Source of the DNA: Streptomyces sp. NBC_00390
GTDB taxonomy: Bacteria; Actinomycetota; Actinomycetes; Streptomycetales; Streptomycetaceae
Reading direction: 5' to 3'
DNA: 64,000 nt
Assembly (NCBI RefSeq): GCF_036057275.1
Contig: NZ_CP107945.1
Span: forward strand, 7,130,001 to 7,194,000
How positions within the stretch are numbered: the stretch's first letter is position 1; each line of letters begins with the position of its first letter. Under the pieces are notes generated by a model, which saw only the letters and a list, made by a program, of their open reading frames with translations, did not search any database and had not been told where the DNA came from. Shown piece after piece: positions 1-11,199 of the stretch. A program made the position numbers and the translations under genes.

Positions 1-177
1 CGGCCGTCGGACGCCATAGCGCTGGCGCTGCGCACCGGTACGCCGATCTACGGCAGCGACGGGGTGCTCGACGACGCCGGTATCGCGATCCCGGACGAGC
101 AGGAGGACGAGGTGGAGAAGTTCCGCGAGTTCCTCGACCAGATCTCGCCCGAGGATTTCGGCTCCAGCAGCCAGTGA
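1..177 (+). CDS. Bifunctional nuclease family protein (DUF151), 3' end only
   Basis: The reading frame is open from the first base to a TGA at 175-177 and gives the last 58 residues. It begins RPSDAIALALRTGTPIYGSD, the conserved C-terminal part of the DUF151 / bifunctional nuclease family, followed by an acidic tail. The start lies outside the window. Gene order supports the call: in mycobacteria a DUF151 gene (Rv1829) is followed by a MerR gene (Rv1830) and then the glycine decarboxylase gene, which is what follows here. The biochemical role in actinobacteria is not settled, so the name is a family name only. Confidence 0.85.
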   Translation, partial: RPSDAIALALRTGTPIYGSDGVLDDAGIAIPDEQEDEVEKFREFLDQISPEDFGSSSQ

Positions 178-258
178 TGGTGTGGCCGCCCCGCCTCGGC
201 GCATTCGAGTAGCCTTTCCCCGGATCGGGGCACGAGAAACCACTCTCAGGGTGATTAT

Positions 259-276
259 CACTCGGCGTGCCGAGTG
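259..276. promoter_or_regulatory. Perfect 8-bp inverted repeat between DUF151 gene and MerR gene
   Basis: CACTCGGC and its exact complement GCCGAGTG are separated by two bases. The repeat lies 69 bases before the chosen MerR start. It could be an operator for the MerR protein or a short terminator of the upstream gene; there is no T-run. Seen directly; the role is inferred. Confidence 0.45.
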
Positions 277-344
277 TGGCGATCGTTGACGCACCCCTGG
301 TGACTGCCTACCGTCGAGGAGGCAGGTCAAGGACGGAGGTCGGC

Positions 345-941
345 GTGAGAAGCAGCGGCGACAGTACGGCTGGGGGCGGCACCGGACGCAGTCCGGTAGA
401 AGGCGGGCCGGTGCCGCTTCACAGCAGCGCGGCCGAACCCTCCGCCGACACCATCGGCTACCGAGGGCCCACCGCGTGCGCGGCGGCCGGCATCACCTAT
501 CGTCAGCTCGACTACTGGGCGCGTACGGGCCTGGTGGAGCCGAGCGTCCGGTCGGCGTACGGATCGGGCACGCAGCGGCTCTACAGCTTTCGCGATGTGG
601 TCGTCCTCAAGATCGTCAAACGTTTTCTGGACACCGGCGTCGCCCTGCAGAGCATCCGTACCGCGGTGCAGCACCTGCAGGACCGCGGGTTCCGCGATCT
701 CGAACGAATGACGCTGATGAGCGACGGTGCGACGGTCTACGAGTGCTCGTCGCCCGACGAGGTCGTGGATCTGCTCCAGGGCGGCCAGGGGATCTTCGGG
801 ATCGCCGTGGGTGTCGTCTGGCGCGATGTCGAGGCCGCGCTGTCGCAACTGCACGGGGAGCGTGTCGACACCGGGGAGACCCTCGTCGGGAACAACCCCA
901 TGGACGAACTGGCCAGGCGGCGGCGCGACCGCGCCGTCTGA
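345..941 (+). CDS. MerR family transcriptional regulator (Rv1830-like)
   Basis: A protein of 198 residues. After a low-complexity N-terminal region of about 35 residues comes a MerR helix-turn-helix: TACAAAGITYRQLDYWARTG, then the wing with GSGTQRLYSFRDV, and a dimerisation helix region with FLDTGVALQSIRTAV. The C-terminal part resembles the paired MerR proteins that flank DUF151 genes in actinobacteria rather than metal sensors, and no metal-binding Cys set is visible. I chose GTG at 345 because GGAGG ends five bases upstream; an in-frame GTG at 267 is possible. The gene sits between the DUF151 gene and dinB. The 259-276 palindrome is a possible autoregulatory site. Confidence 0.85.
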   Translation: MRSSGDSTAGGGTGRSPVEGGPVPLHSSAAEPSADTIGYRGPTACAAAGITYRQLDYWARTGLVEPSVRSAYGSGTQRLYSFRDVVVLKIVKRFLDTGVALQSIRTAVQHLQDRGFRDLERMTLMSDGATVYECSSPDEVVDLLQGGQGIFGIAVGVVWRDVEAALSQLHGERVDTGETLVGNNPMDELARRRRDRAV

Positions 942-948
942 ACGCACC

Positions 949-977
949 ACGCCCGTCCGAACGCGGAGTGCGGGCGT
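949..977 (+). terminator. Hairpin after the MerR gene
   Basis: ACGCCCG (949-955) pairs perfectly with CGGGCGT (971-977) around a 15-base loop, just after the MerR stop codon and ahead of dinB. No long T-run follows, as is common in streptomycetes. Confidence 0.4.
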
Positions 978-1020
978 TGTCACCGGCGCCGTGTCAGTGG
1001 CGTGAGGCAGCATCGGTGGT

Positions 1021-2505
1021 GTGAGAACCGCGCCGACGATTCTGCATCTGGACATGGATGCCTTCTTCGCCGCTGCCGAACAGGCGGCGAAGCCTTCGTT
1101 GCGCGGGAAGCCGGTCGTCGTCGGCGGGCTCGGGCCCCGCGGCGTCGTCGCCACCGCTTCGTACGAGGCCAGACGCTTCGGTGTGCACTCGGCGATGCCG
1201 ATGGCGCAGGCCAGACGGCTGGCACCGAACGCGGCGTATCTGGTGCCGCGTTTCTCCCTGTACCGCGCGGTGAGCGAGCAGGTGATGGAGCTGCTGGGCA
1301 CGCTCTCGCCCCTGGTGGAGCCGCTGAGCCTGGACGAGGCGTTCGTCGACCTCGAGGCGGGGGGAACGGCGGACGACTCCGCGTCGGCGCGGGCGACCGG
1401 TGAGCGGTTGCGGTCGGACATCAGGGCGGTGACCGGGCTCACCGGTTCCGTAGGTCTCGCCGGGTCCAAGATGATCGCCAAGATCGCCTCGGAGCAGGCC
1501 AAGCCCGACGGTCTGGTGCTCATCGAGCCGGGCACCGAGCGTGAGCTGCTGGGGCCGATGTCCGTGCGGACGCTGCCGGGCGTGGGGCCGGCGACGGGGG
1601 AGCATCTGCGGCGTGCCGGCATGACGACCGTGGCGGAGCTCGCGGAGGCAGGCGAGGACGAGCTCGTACGGCTGCTGGGGAGGGCGCACGGGACCTCGCT
1701 GTTCCGGATGGCACTCGGCCATGACGACCGGCCGGTGGTGGCCGAGCGTGACGCGAAGTCGGTTTCGGTGGAGGACACCTTCGACGTGGATCTGCACGAC
1801 CGGGTGCGGGTGCGCATGGAGGTCGAGCGGCTGGCGGAGCGTTGTGTGCGCCGGCTGCGGGCGTCCGGACACTCGGGACGGACCATCGTGCTGAAGGTGC
1901 GGCGGTTCGACTTCTCGACGCTGACGCGCTCGGAGACGCTGCGCGGGCCGACGGACGATCCGGCAGTGGTGCGGGAGGCCGCAGGACGGCTGCTGGAGGC
2001 CGTGGACACCACCGGAGGCGTACGACTGCTCGGGGTGGGCGTCACCGGGCTCACGGACTACACGCAGGAGGACCTGTTCGCCCAGGCCGCCGCCGAGGAC
2101 CACGGCGACGGGGGAGCCGCACCGGAGGAGTCCGAGGCGGCCGCTGGGGGGCAGGGCGGGCGGCCGGAGGGCCTGGGGCAGGACCACGGCGCGAGCGCGC
2201 CCGAGCTGCCCGCCGAGCGCCGCTGGGCGGCCGGACATGATGTGCGGCACGCCCTGTACGGGGCGGGCTGGGTCCAGGGCAGCGGCGTAGGCCGGGTCAC
2301 GGTGCGTTTCGAGGAGCCCGGCTCGGCGCCCGGACGCGTGCGCACGTTCCGGATCGACGACCCCGATCTGGAGCCGTCGGACCCGCTGCCGCTGGTGGCG
2401 TCGCCCGCGCCGGCTCAGTCCTCCTGGCCGGAGACCCGCCCGAAGGACGGGTCCCCCGACGAGGGGGCGGGCGTCTCGGGCGGAGAGGAGATGTCGAGCC
2501 CGTAG
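1021..2505 (+). CDS. dinB: DNA polymerase IV (Y-family)
   Basis: A 494-residue translesion polymerase. The Y-family palm is clear: HLDMDAFFAAAE at residues 9-20 gives the first catalytic Asp, and SLDEAFVD at 103-110 gives the Asp-Glu pair. A helix-hairpin-helix thumb follows (TLPGVGPATGEHLRRAG), then the little-finger domain. After about residue 360 there is a long charged linker and a C-terminal segment (WAAGHDVRHALYGAGWVQGS...) seen in longer actinobacterial DinB proteins. The start is GTG at 1021; no good Shine-Dalgarno is seen, and a CAGCAT hexamer seven bases upstream would suit leaderless transcription. The last 91 bases overlap the convergent PRC-barrel gene. No clear LexA (SOS) box is seen upstream. 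Confidence 0.95.
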   Translation: MRTAPTILHLDMDAFFAAAEQAAKPSLRGKPVVVGGLGPRGVVATASYEARRFGVHSAMPMAQARRLAPNAAYLVPRFSLYRAVSEQVMELLGTLSPLVEPLSLDEAFVDLEAGGTADDSASARATGERLRSDIRAVTGLTGSVGLAGSKMIAKIASEQAKPDGLVLIEPGTERELLGPMSVRTLPGVGPATGEHLRRAGMTTVAELAEAGEDELVRLLGRAHGTSLFRMALGHDDRPVVAERDAKSVSVEDTFDVDLHDRVRVRMEVERLAERCVRRLRASGHSGRTIVLKVRRFDFSTLTRSETLRGPTDDPAVVREAAGRLLEAVDTTGGVRLLGVGVTGLTDYTQEDLFAQAAAEDHGDGGAAPEESEAAAGGQGGRPEGLGQDHGASAPELPAERRWAAGHDVRHALYGAGWVQGSGVGRVTVRFEEPGSAPGRVRTFRIDDPDLEPSDPLPLVASPAPAQSSWPETRPKDGSPDEGAGVSGGEEMSSP

Positions 2506-2798
2506 TGGTGGTAGAGCTGAAGTTCCTGCTCGGGCGAGAGGTGTCTGCCGACGCCGAAGTCGGGTGCGTCCTTGATCAGTGCGCGCTCGTAGGGGACACG
2601 GAGGGTGTTGTCGACGACCTCGCTGGGCTCCAGCGGGACGAAGGCATCGCGCCCGAACAGGCCCGTGCGCACGGCCGCCCATTCGGGTACGCCTGTGGCA
2701 TCGTCCAGATACACCTCGTCGACGGTCCCGATCTTGGTGCCGTTGCGGTCGAACGCCTTGCGGCCGATCAGGCTGCGCGGATCGATGTCGGTCTGCAC
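2415..2798 (-). CDS. PRC-barrel domain protein
   Basis: A 127-residue soluble protein. Residues about 5-80 form a PRC-barrel (SLIGRKAFDRNGTKIGTVDEV, later VPLEPSEVVDNTLRVPYE), and the C-terminal part has the motif HLSPEQELQLYHHYGLD typical of actinobacterial PRC-barrel proteins. The start GTG at 2798 has GGAGGG four bases upstream; an upstream ATG at 2819 lacks this support. The 3' end lies 91 bases inside dinB on the opposite strand. The family includes RNA-processing and photosynthetic-reaction-centre relatives, so no specific function can be assigned. Confidence 0.85.
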   Translation of the reverse strand: MQTDIDPRSLIGRKAFDRNGTKIGTVDEVYLDDATGVPEWAAVRTGLFGRDAFVPLEPSEVVDNTLRVPYERALIKDAPDFGVGRHLSPEQELQLYHHYGLDISSPPETPAPSSGDPSFGRVSGQED

Positions 2799-2916
2799 GG
2801 TCCCTCCAACAGGTCGCAATTGATCTGTAAGGACTACGAAAGGCTACATCTCGGGTGTCGGCCACTTGAGCGATCGGCGAGGAGGCGCGCTGGTAGGCTG
2901 GCTAGCGGCTGCTGAC

Positions 2917-3120
2917 CCTGTGCGGGAGAGTCCTCCGGTGAAAGTGCCGGCGGCGCCGAAGGAGCAAATCCTCCCCGGAATCTCTCAGGCCCCTGTACCG
3001 CACGGGAGAGGTCACTCTGGAAAGCAGGGCGAGTGTCGGACGGCATCCGCTCTCACCGACGGTGAAAGCCGGACGGCCCGTGGGCGTCCGGTGAAACTCT
3101 CAGGTTGAGATGACAGAGGG
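2917..3120 (+). promoter_or_regulatory. Tandem glycine riboswitch upstream of gcvP
   Basis: Two glycine aptamers in series. The first (about 2917-3008) shows GCGGGAGAG, the conserved GCCGAAGGAGCAA, AATCTCTCAGGC, and a closing strand CCGCACGGG. The second (about 3009-3120) has TCACTCTGGAAAG, GGTGAAAGCCGG and AAACTCTCAGG. These are the hallmarks of the gcvT-type glycine riboswitch, here in the usual double arrangement. It ends about 70 bases before the gcvP start. In known members glycine binding turns on expression of the glycine cleavage system, which fits here. Boundaries are approximate. Confidence 0.93.
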
Positions 3121-3187
3121 GGAGGCCGTCCGGGCATCCGTGCCGCGATGCCCCTCGCAGGTCGTTCAAGACCAGGAGGCCTCCCAT

Positions 3188-6073
<2,886 letters not shown>

Positions 6074-6106
6074 GGCAGACCCCGCCTGAGCGGGTGCACA
6101 TGCATC

Positions 6107-6142
6107 GGGGCCGGTGCGGAGGGAAACCTCCGGGCCGGCCCC
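6107..6142. terminator. Bidirectional terminator between gcvP and the DUF5999 gene
   Basis: A nested hairpin: GGGGCCGG with CCGGCCCC outside, CGGAGG with CCTCCG inside, and a GAAA tetraloop. Both converging genes end within 35 bases of it. Confidence 0.8.
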
Positions 6143-6159
6143 TGTCGTGTCCGGCCGCG

Positions 6160-6357
6160 TTAGGCGGCGGTCATGGCCTGCCGCGGCCGGTGCGGCGCGA
6201 TGATCTGTCCGTCCGGCAGCAGCTCACCGGTGTCCTCGAAGAGCAGGACACCGTTGCACAGCAGGCTCCAACCCTGCTCGGGGTGGTGCGCCACGAGGCG
6301 GGCCGCCTCCCGGTCGGCGGAGTCGGAGGTGGGGCAGGGTGGCTGGTGCTGGCACAT
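6160..6357 (-). CDS. Small DUF5999-type protein
   Basis: A 65-residue protein beginning MCQHQPPCPTSDSADREAAR and containing HPEQGWSLLCNGVLLFEDTGELLPDG. This pattern is well known in streptomycetes as DUF5999. Cys-His clusters at the N-terminus (CxHxxxC) and one internal Cys suggest metal or redox chemistry, but this is unproven. I start at the ATG at 6357, which matches the family; an in-frame upstream ATG would add 19 residues not typical of it. The gene stands alone behind the gcvP terminator. Confidence 0.8.
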   Translation of the reverse strand: MCQHQPPCPTSDSADREAARLVAHHPEQGWSLLCNGVLLFEDTGELLPDGQIIAPHRPRQAMTAA

Positions 6358-6601
6358 GGGTGGGTTCTTTCGCTGCGTTGTGTCGAGTGTCCTGCGGCTT
6401 GATGAGCTGTTCATCGCCGCCCCCCGTATCTGTCGGTCCGATCCCAGTGTTGCCCCACGGGAGTAATTCCGCAGGGATTTCGCGGCAGCAGTTCCTTACT
6501 GCTTAATGACGTATCACCCACGCGGACGGTTCAGCTCAACTGGGCTGTCCTTTCGGGTGGTTCCGGATGGCCCGGCCGGGCTAGTCCGGGTGGTCATGCC
6601 T

Positions 6602-6631
6602 GCGCCCCGCGACCGGATGGTTGCGGGGCGC
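6602..6631 (-). terminator. Terminator of the 6655-7242 gene
   Basis: GCGCCCCGC and its exact complement GCGGGGCGC flank a 12-base loop, 24 bases beyond the stop codon of the minus-strand gene. The rest of 6358-6654 holds an AT-richer patch near 6460-6520 that may carry the DUF5999 promoter; no gene is seen there. Confidence 0.65.
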
Positions 6632-6654
6632 GAAGGCGGGTGGCCTGCCGGCTG

Positions 6655-7242
6655 TCAGGCGGGAGAGCCGAGCAGCGGTGCGGGAGTCAGCCTCATGGTC
6701 ATCACCGGGAGCAGATCCGCGACACGGTGCGGCAGGTGCGCGGCGATACCCGGCGGAGCCGGTGCCAGTGGCACCAGCACGTCCGTGGGCAGCGGTGTGC
6801 CGGCCGATGCGTCACTGTCAGTGTTGCCGTGCAGCCAGAGCGTGAGCATGTAGAGCTCCGGGATGGACAGCAGACGTGGCTGGAAGTCGGTGGCCAGCGA
6901 CTCTGCCTGGCGCAGGGCCCGTTCCGTTGAGCTCAGGTACGGACCCTCGAAGAAGTGCGAGAAGGTCCAGCCGTCCGCCGTCAGCATCGTGTCCGCGGCC
7001 GCCACGGCACGGTCGCCGCTGCGGATCAGGAAGCGCCAGCCGGCGAGGCGGGTGTAGGGGGTGTGGCCGCTCGGGACGATCTGGTCCAGCACATGGACCG
7101 GGAGCGGAAGTTCGGGGCACAGGGGTCCCTGGACGGACCTCAGGGCCGGGGTGCGGGCCTCGCTGACGGCTGTGGGGGAATGGAGAGCCGCGAGGACGCT
7201 GCGCAGGGCAGGCGCGGGAGCCGGGGGAACATGCAGCGGCAT
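6655..7242 (-). CDS. Conserved hypothetical protein
   Basis: A 195-residue protein of unknown function. It has a Pro-rich N-terminus, a central block LAGWRFLIRSGDRAVAAADTM, and a C-terminal ELYMLTLWLHGN followed by LPTDVLVPLAPAPPGI. No signal peptide, membrane segment or catalytic motif is evident. I start at ATG 7242 with AGAGG about ten bases upstream; a GTG at 7362 would add 40 residues of low quality. A 9-bp hairpin follows the gene. Coding bias and a good terminator support it as real. Confidence 0.7.
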   Translation of the reverse strand: MPLHVPPAPAPALRSVLAALHSPTAVSEARTPALRSVQGPLCPELPLPVHVLDQIVPSGHTPYTRLAGWRFLIRSGDRAVAAADTMLTADGWTFSHFFEGPYLSSTERALRQAESLATDFQPRLLSIPELYMLTLWLHGNTDSDASAGTPLPTDVLVPLAPAPPGIAAHLPHRVADLLPVMTMRLTPAPLLGSPA

Positions 7243-7722
7243 GGTGGGTCGCCTCTCACTCAAGAGACAGGGTGAAGCGGGGCAGGTGCGGACGGCACTG
7301 TCGCGTGCGGGGCCAGAGGAAGGCCGGAAGGCCACCGGGCGCCAACTCTCTGCCTCGTCCACGGAGTTTATACGACACGTGTTCAGGCAGTGTTTCCGCT
7401 AGCCGTCGCCCGTATTACCGGCAAGGTCACTATCGGTCCTTCTTCTGCCGCAATTCATGCTGATTTAAACGAACGCGGAGCTGCGGCCTGCGGATTCACC
7501 GAAGGAGCGGTAGGCCGAAACTGATCGGTGGTACGCCGGGTGCCGGGTGGCGGAAAGTGACGCCTGCGCCATGCCGCGGGAATGTGCCCACTGACCGCCA
7601 AGTCCCAGACTATCGGCCACGGGGCGGCCGTGCGGGCGTTATGGATCAGAGAGTCTGGGCATTATCGTCCGTACACGAGCGGCCGATGCTGCGTGGCTGC
7701 CCACTCGAGGAGGGACGCTTCG
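7243..7722. other. 480-base intergenic region between divergent genes
   Basis: No gene is seen. The stretch 7360-7480 is clearly richer in A and T than its surroundings (TTTATA at 7367-7372, TTTAAA near 7464) and contains a CACGTG core near 7376. TATAAA read on the minus strand could be the -10 box of the 6655-7242 gene. The right part leads to a GAGGAGGG ribosome site at 7707-7714 for the next gene. Confidence 0.4.
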
Positions 7723-9234
7723 ATGGGGGAGAAGGTCGTGGCAGGCGGGTTCGACCTGTCCGATCGGCAGAGATACCGGCGGAAGTTGCAGCAGTGCCTG
7801 GCGGGGCTGGAGCGACTCCTGGCAGAGAAGAGGTTCGATCGGCCCAAGAATCTGATGGGGCTCGAGATAGAGCTGAATCTCGCGGGTGCCGACGGCATGC
7901 CACGCATGATGAATGCGGAGGTGCTGGAGCGCATAGCGAGTCCTGATTTCCAGACCGAACTGGGAATGTTCAATCTGGAAGTGAACATCGTGCCGCACCG
8001 ATTGGGCGGACGTGTGCTCGATCAGCTCGCCGAAGAGCTGCGCACCGGTCTGGGGTATGCGCACCGCAAGGCACAGGAAGCCGGCACCGGAATTGTGATG
8101 ATCGGAATTCTGCCGACGCTGCGCCAGCATGACCTGGTCACCGCGAACCTCTCCGACGTCGACCGTTACATGCTGCTCAACGACCAGATCGTCGCCGCAC
8201 GGGGCGAGGACTTCAGTCTCGACATATCCGGCGTGGAACACCTCACCTGCACGTCGGCCTCCATCGCCCCCGAAGCCGCCTGCACCTCGGTCCAGCTGCA
8301 CCTCCAGGTGACACCGGGACGCTTCGCCGATGTGTGGAACGCCGCGCAGGCGGTGGCCGCGGTGCAGGTGGCGATCGGTGCCAACTCGCCCTTCCTGTTC
8401 GGCAAGGAGGTGTGGCGCGAGTCCCGCCCGCCGCTGTTCCAGCAGTCCACCGACACCCGCCCGCCCGAGCTTCAGGCGCAGGGAGTGCGCCCGCGTACCT
8501 GGTTCGGCGAGCGCTGGATCACCTCGGCCTTCGACCTCTTCGAGGAGAATCTGCGCTACTACCCGCCCCTGCTGCCGATCTGTGACGACGAGGATCCGCT
8601 GAGGGTCCTCGACGACGGCGGCACACCGAGGCTGCAGGAGCTCGTCCTGCACAACGGCACGGTCTACCGCTGGAACAGGCCGGTGTACGGCGTCGTCGAC
8701 GGGGTCGCCCACCTGCGGGTGGAGAACCGTGTCCTGCCCGCCGGTCCTACGGTGACCGACGTCATGGCCAACGTCGCGTTCTACTACGGGCTGGTGCGGG
8801 CCCTCGCCGAGGAGTCGCGCCCGGTGTGGACACGGCTGCCGTTCACCACCGCCGCCGAGAACTTCGACACCGCGTGCCGTCACGGCATCGACGCCGAGCT
8901 CGTCTGGCCGCGGCCCGGCCGGGGTGGCGGTATGACCACGGTGCCCGCCGTGAAACTGATCCGCGACGAGCTGCTGCCACTGGCGGCGGCCGGGCTCGAC
9001 GCATGGCACATCGAGCCCGCCGACCGCGATCTGTATCTGGGCGTGATCGAGGAGAGGTGCCGGCGCCGGGTGAACGGAGCATCGTGGCAGGCCGAGACGT
9101 ACCACCGGGCGCTGGAGGCCGGACTGGAACGGGACGCGGCGCTCGCGGCCACCACCCGTCGCTATGTCGAGCTCATGCACGAAGGGGAGCCCGTGCACAC
9201 CTGGCCGGTGGGCTTCCCGGGGCCTCAGTCCTGA
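7723..9234 (+). CDS. Glutamate-cysteine ligase family 2 (GCS2-type) protein
   Basis: A 503-residue carboxylate-amine ligase. The family signature LMGLEIELNLAG (about residues 47-58) and the later LEVNIVPH are the acidic metal- and glutamate-binding patches of GCS2 enzymes; YRWNRPVYG and ENRVLPAGPTVTDVMAN lie in the catalytic half. Such enzymes join glutamate to an amine, often cysteine; the substrate here is not known. Streptomycetes use mycothiol and ergothioneine, and no egt genes are adjacent, so I avoid the name EgtA. The ATG at 7723 has GAGGAGGG eight bases upstream. The 3' end overlaps the convergent VWA gene by 10 bases. Confidence 0.85.
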   Translation: MGEKVVAGGFDLSDRQRYRRKLQQCLAGLERLLAEKRFDRPKNLMGLEIELNLAGADGMPRMMNAEVLERIASPDFQTELGMFNLEVNIVPHRLGGRVLDQLAEELRTGLGYAHRKAQEAGTGIVMIGILPTLRQHDLVTANLSDVDRYMLLNDQIVAARGEDFSLDISGVEHLTCTSASIAPEAACTSVQLHLQVTPGRFADVWNAAQAVAAVQVAIGANSPFLFGKEVWRESRPPLFQQSTDTRPPELQAQGVRPRTWFGERWITSAFDLFEENLRYYPPLLPICDDEDPLRVLDDGGTPRLQELVLHNGTVYRWNRPVYGVVDGVAHLRVENRVLPAGPTVTDVMANVAFYYGLVRALAEESRPVWTRLPFTTAAENFDTACRHGIDAELVWPRPGRGGGMTTVPAVKLIRDELLPLAAAGLDAWHIEPADRDLYLGVIEERCRRRVNGASWQAETYHRALEAGLERDAALAATTRRYVELMHEGEPVHTWPVGFPGPQS

Positions 9235-11024
9235 TCCGCGGGGGCCCGCCGGCCGATCTCCACGATCGCCTCGAGGATCACACCCTGGATCTCCGAGGGG
9301 TCGGCGACCTGGTGGCCCGCGCCGCCGGTCGCCTCGGCGATCTGCTCGATCTCCTGCAGATCGGTCTCCGTCCCGACGGCGATGGCGATCACCGGCAGCG
9401 GGTGCTTGGGATCACCGAGCTTCTTCAGCCCGGAGATCAGCGCGCTGCGGGAGATGCTGAACCGGTCGTCGTTGGTGCCGTCGGTGATCACGACAAGTGC
9501 GTTGAGCTTGCCCGGTACATAGCCGGCCCGGGCCTTCTCGTACAGCGCGAGCGTGGTGTCGTACAGGCCGGTCGCTCCGTTGGGCACGGTCTTCAGCTCG
9601 TCGAAGGCCTTGGACAGCCGCGCCCGCTGGGCTCCGCCTCCCTTGCCTGCCGGGCCCAGCGGGCGAGTCGACACCAGCTCGCGGAAGTCCTGCCCTCCGT
9701 CCAGGCCGGTCGCGAACTCCCACAGCCCGAGTTCGTCGTCGGGGGAGAACCGGTCCATGGTCCGGCGCAGGGATGCCTCGGTGACGTCCAGCCGGGTCCT
9801 GCCGCCACGGCCGGGCACCGGGGTCTGCATCGAGCCCGTGATGTCGACGACCGCGGTCAGCCGGGCGCTCTGCACGGTGATCGTCCACATGCCGAGCGTC
9901 TCCTCCAGGACGTCCGGTGAGAGCGGCTCCGACCGGCCCGCGGCCGCGTACCGCTGTGGTGGCCGCCCGCCCGCCGTACCCACGACCCGCGGGCCGGCCG
10001 TGGCGTCCGCCGCCCGGAAGCCGCTCCTGTCGAGTGTGCGGCGTGACTCCGGCTCCGCCAGCAGCGCCATGAAGCGTGTCGCCGCCCGGCTCTCGTCGGT
10101 GCTCAGGCGTGACTCGTCGACCAGGTGGTACGGGTAGTCGAGCAGCGGCGCGACATCCGTCGGGTAGAAGAGCGCGAGCTTCGGCGCCGCCACGTCGGCG
10201 TCCGAGTTGAAGGCGAAGGCCGCCTGCTCGGAGAGGAAGACGGCCTGGTTGCGTGTCGGGTCGCCGGCTGACACGCCGGAGTCGGCCCCGGCGAGCGTGC
10301 GCGCGGCGCGCGCGTCCGTCGCCGACACCCGGCGGGACAGCAGCCTGGCCGTGGCCGCCACGGTCGTGTCCCCCTTCGAGCCGGCTGCTTTCGCCGAGCG
10401 CGCGACACTGGTGAGGGCCAGCAGACCCGTGGCGCTGCGGGCCGGATCGGCGGCGCCGAGGCGGAAATCGTCCGTGGCGGTGGCCGACGCCGTCAGCTGT
10501 GCCCAGGTGTACGTCCTGGCCGGCCAGCCCAGCCTGCTTCCGGCCGACGGAAGCGTTGCGAGAGCGACAGGGGAGGCCGCGACATTGCCGGCGGCGGTGA
10601 GCGGGACGCCGCCGCCCGTGCCCTGGGCGCGCTCCGCCCAGATCGCCGAGTCGGGCAGCCACACCTCGTAGCCGCGGTCGTTGCCGCCCGTCGCCAGTTC
10701 CTGCGCCACCTGATGGTTCTCGCGGGCGCTGACCTGCACGTCCATGCACTGACCGTCCGAGGTGACCCGGTCCTCACGGGCGCGGTCGGCGATCTCGCGC
10801 ACGGCGGGTGCGATGTCCGGGGAGGCGACCAGGTCCAGCTCGACGGCAGTGTCCTCGCAGGAGCCGGTGAAGGACAGCAGGCCGGTCTGCGCCGCGACCC
10901 CCGTCCCCGCTGCCACGGCGAGGACGAGCATCGCGGCGAGGGCGACCGAGCGCCGGCGCGCGTGCGGCCGGCGGGACCTGCCTGAGTCCGTCGCTCCGTC
11001 GTCGGGCAAGCTTTGACGTCCCAT
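9225..11024 (-). CDS. Secreted or membrane-anchored substrate-binding and VWA domain protein
   Basis: A 599-residue protein. An Arg-rich start is followed by one hydrophobic segment near residues 25-46 (ALAAMLVLAVAAGTGVAAQ), so it is probably anchored facing outside. The middle part resembles a type-2 periplasmic binding domain. The C-terminal VWA domain has its metal-ion-dependent adhesion site at about D394 (DITGSM), with later TGLYDT and ITDGTNDD. The first MIDAS motif is DxTxS rather than DxSxS. ATG at 11024 has AGGAGG about eleven bases upstream. Its ligand is unknown; there is no adjacent permease. The fold pairing suggests ligand-dependent adhesion or signalling at the cell surface. 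Confidence 0.85.
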   Translation of the reverse strand: MGRQSLPDDGATDSGRSRRPHARRRSVALAAMLVLAVAAGTGVAAQTGLLSFTGSCEDTAVELDLVASPDIAPAVREIADRAREDRVTSDGQCMDVQVSARENHQVAQELATGGNDRGYEVWLPDSAIWAERAQGTGGGVPLTAAGNVAASPVALATLPSAGSRLGWPARTYTWAQLTASATATDDFRLGAADPARSATGLLALTSVARSAKAAGSKGDTTVAATARLLSRRVSATDARAARTLAGADSGVSAGDPTRNQAVFLSEQAAFAFNSDADVAAPKLALFYPTDVAPLLDYPYHLVDESRLSTDESRAATRFMALLAEPESRRTLDRSGFRAADATAGPRVVGTAGGRPPQRYAAAGRSEPLSPDVLEETLGMWTITVQSARLTAVVDITGSMQTPVPGRGGRTRLDVTEASLRRTMDRFSPDDELGLWEFATGLDGGQDFRELVSTRPLGPAGKGGGAQRARLSKAFDELKTVPNGATGLYDTTLALYEKARAGYVPGKLNALVVITDGTNDDRFSISRSALISGLKKLGDPKHPLPVIAIAVGTETDLQEIEQIAEATGGAGHQVADPSEIQGVILEAIVEIGRRAPADQD

Positions 11025-11199
11025 GCGGTGGTGCCCCTCCTTGTGCGATGTGCGACGTGCGACGTGCAAGAAAAAGGGGACCAGCGTCATCGCGTGACGT
11101 GTGTCCCCCGGCTCGTTGTGCGCGATCTTCGTAACTGCTTTCGAGACCCTAGCGGGGCGAAGATGAGCATGAGGCGGGATTACTCAACTGGAGGCAGTG

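Noticed and set aside
327..2865. Long minus-strand open frames (327-2054 and 994-2865) opposite merR and dinB
   Set aside because: They are Arg/Ser/Pro-rich, show no motif, and mirror the high third-position GC of the real plus-strand genes.
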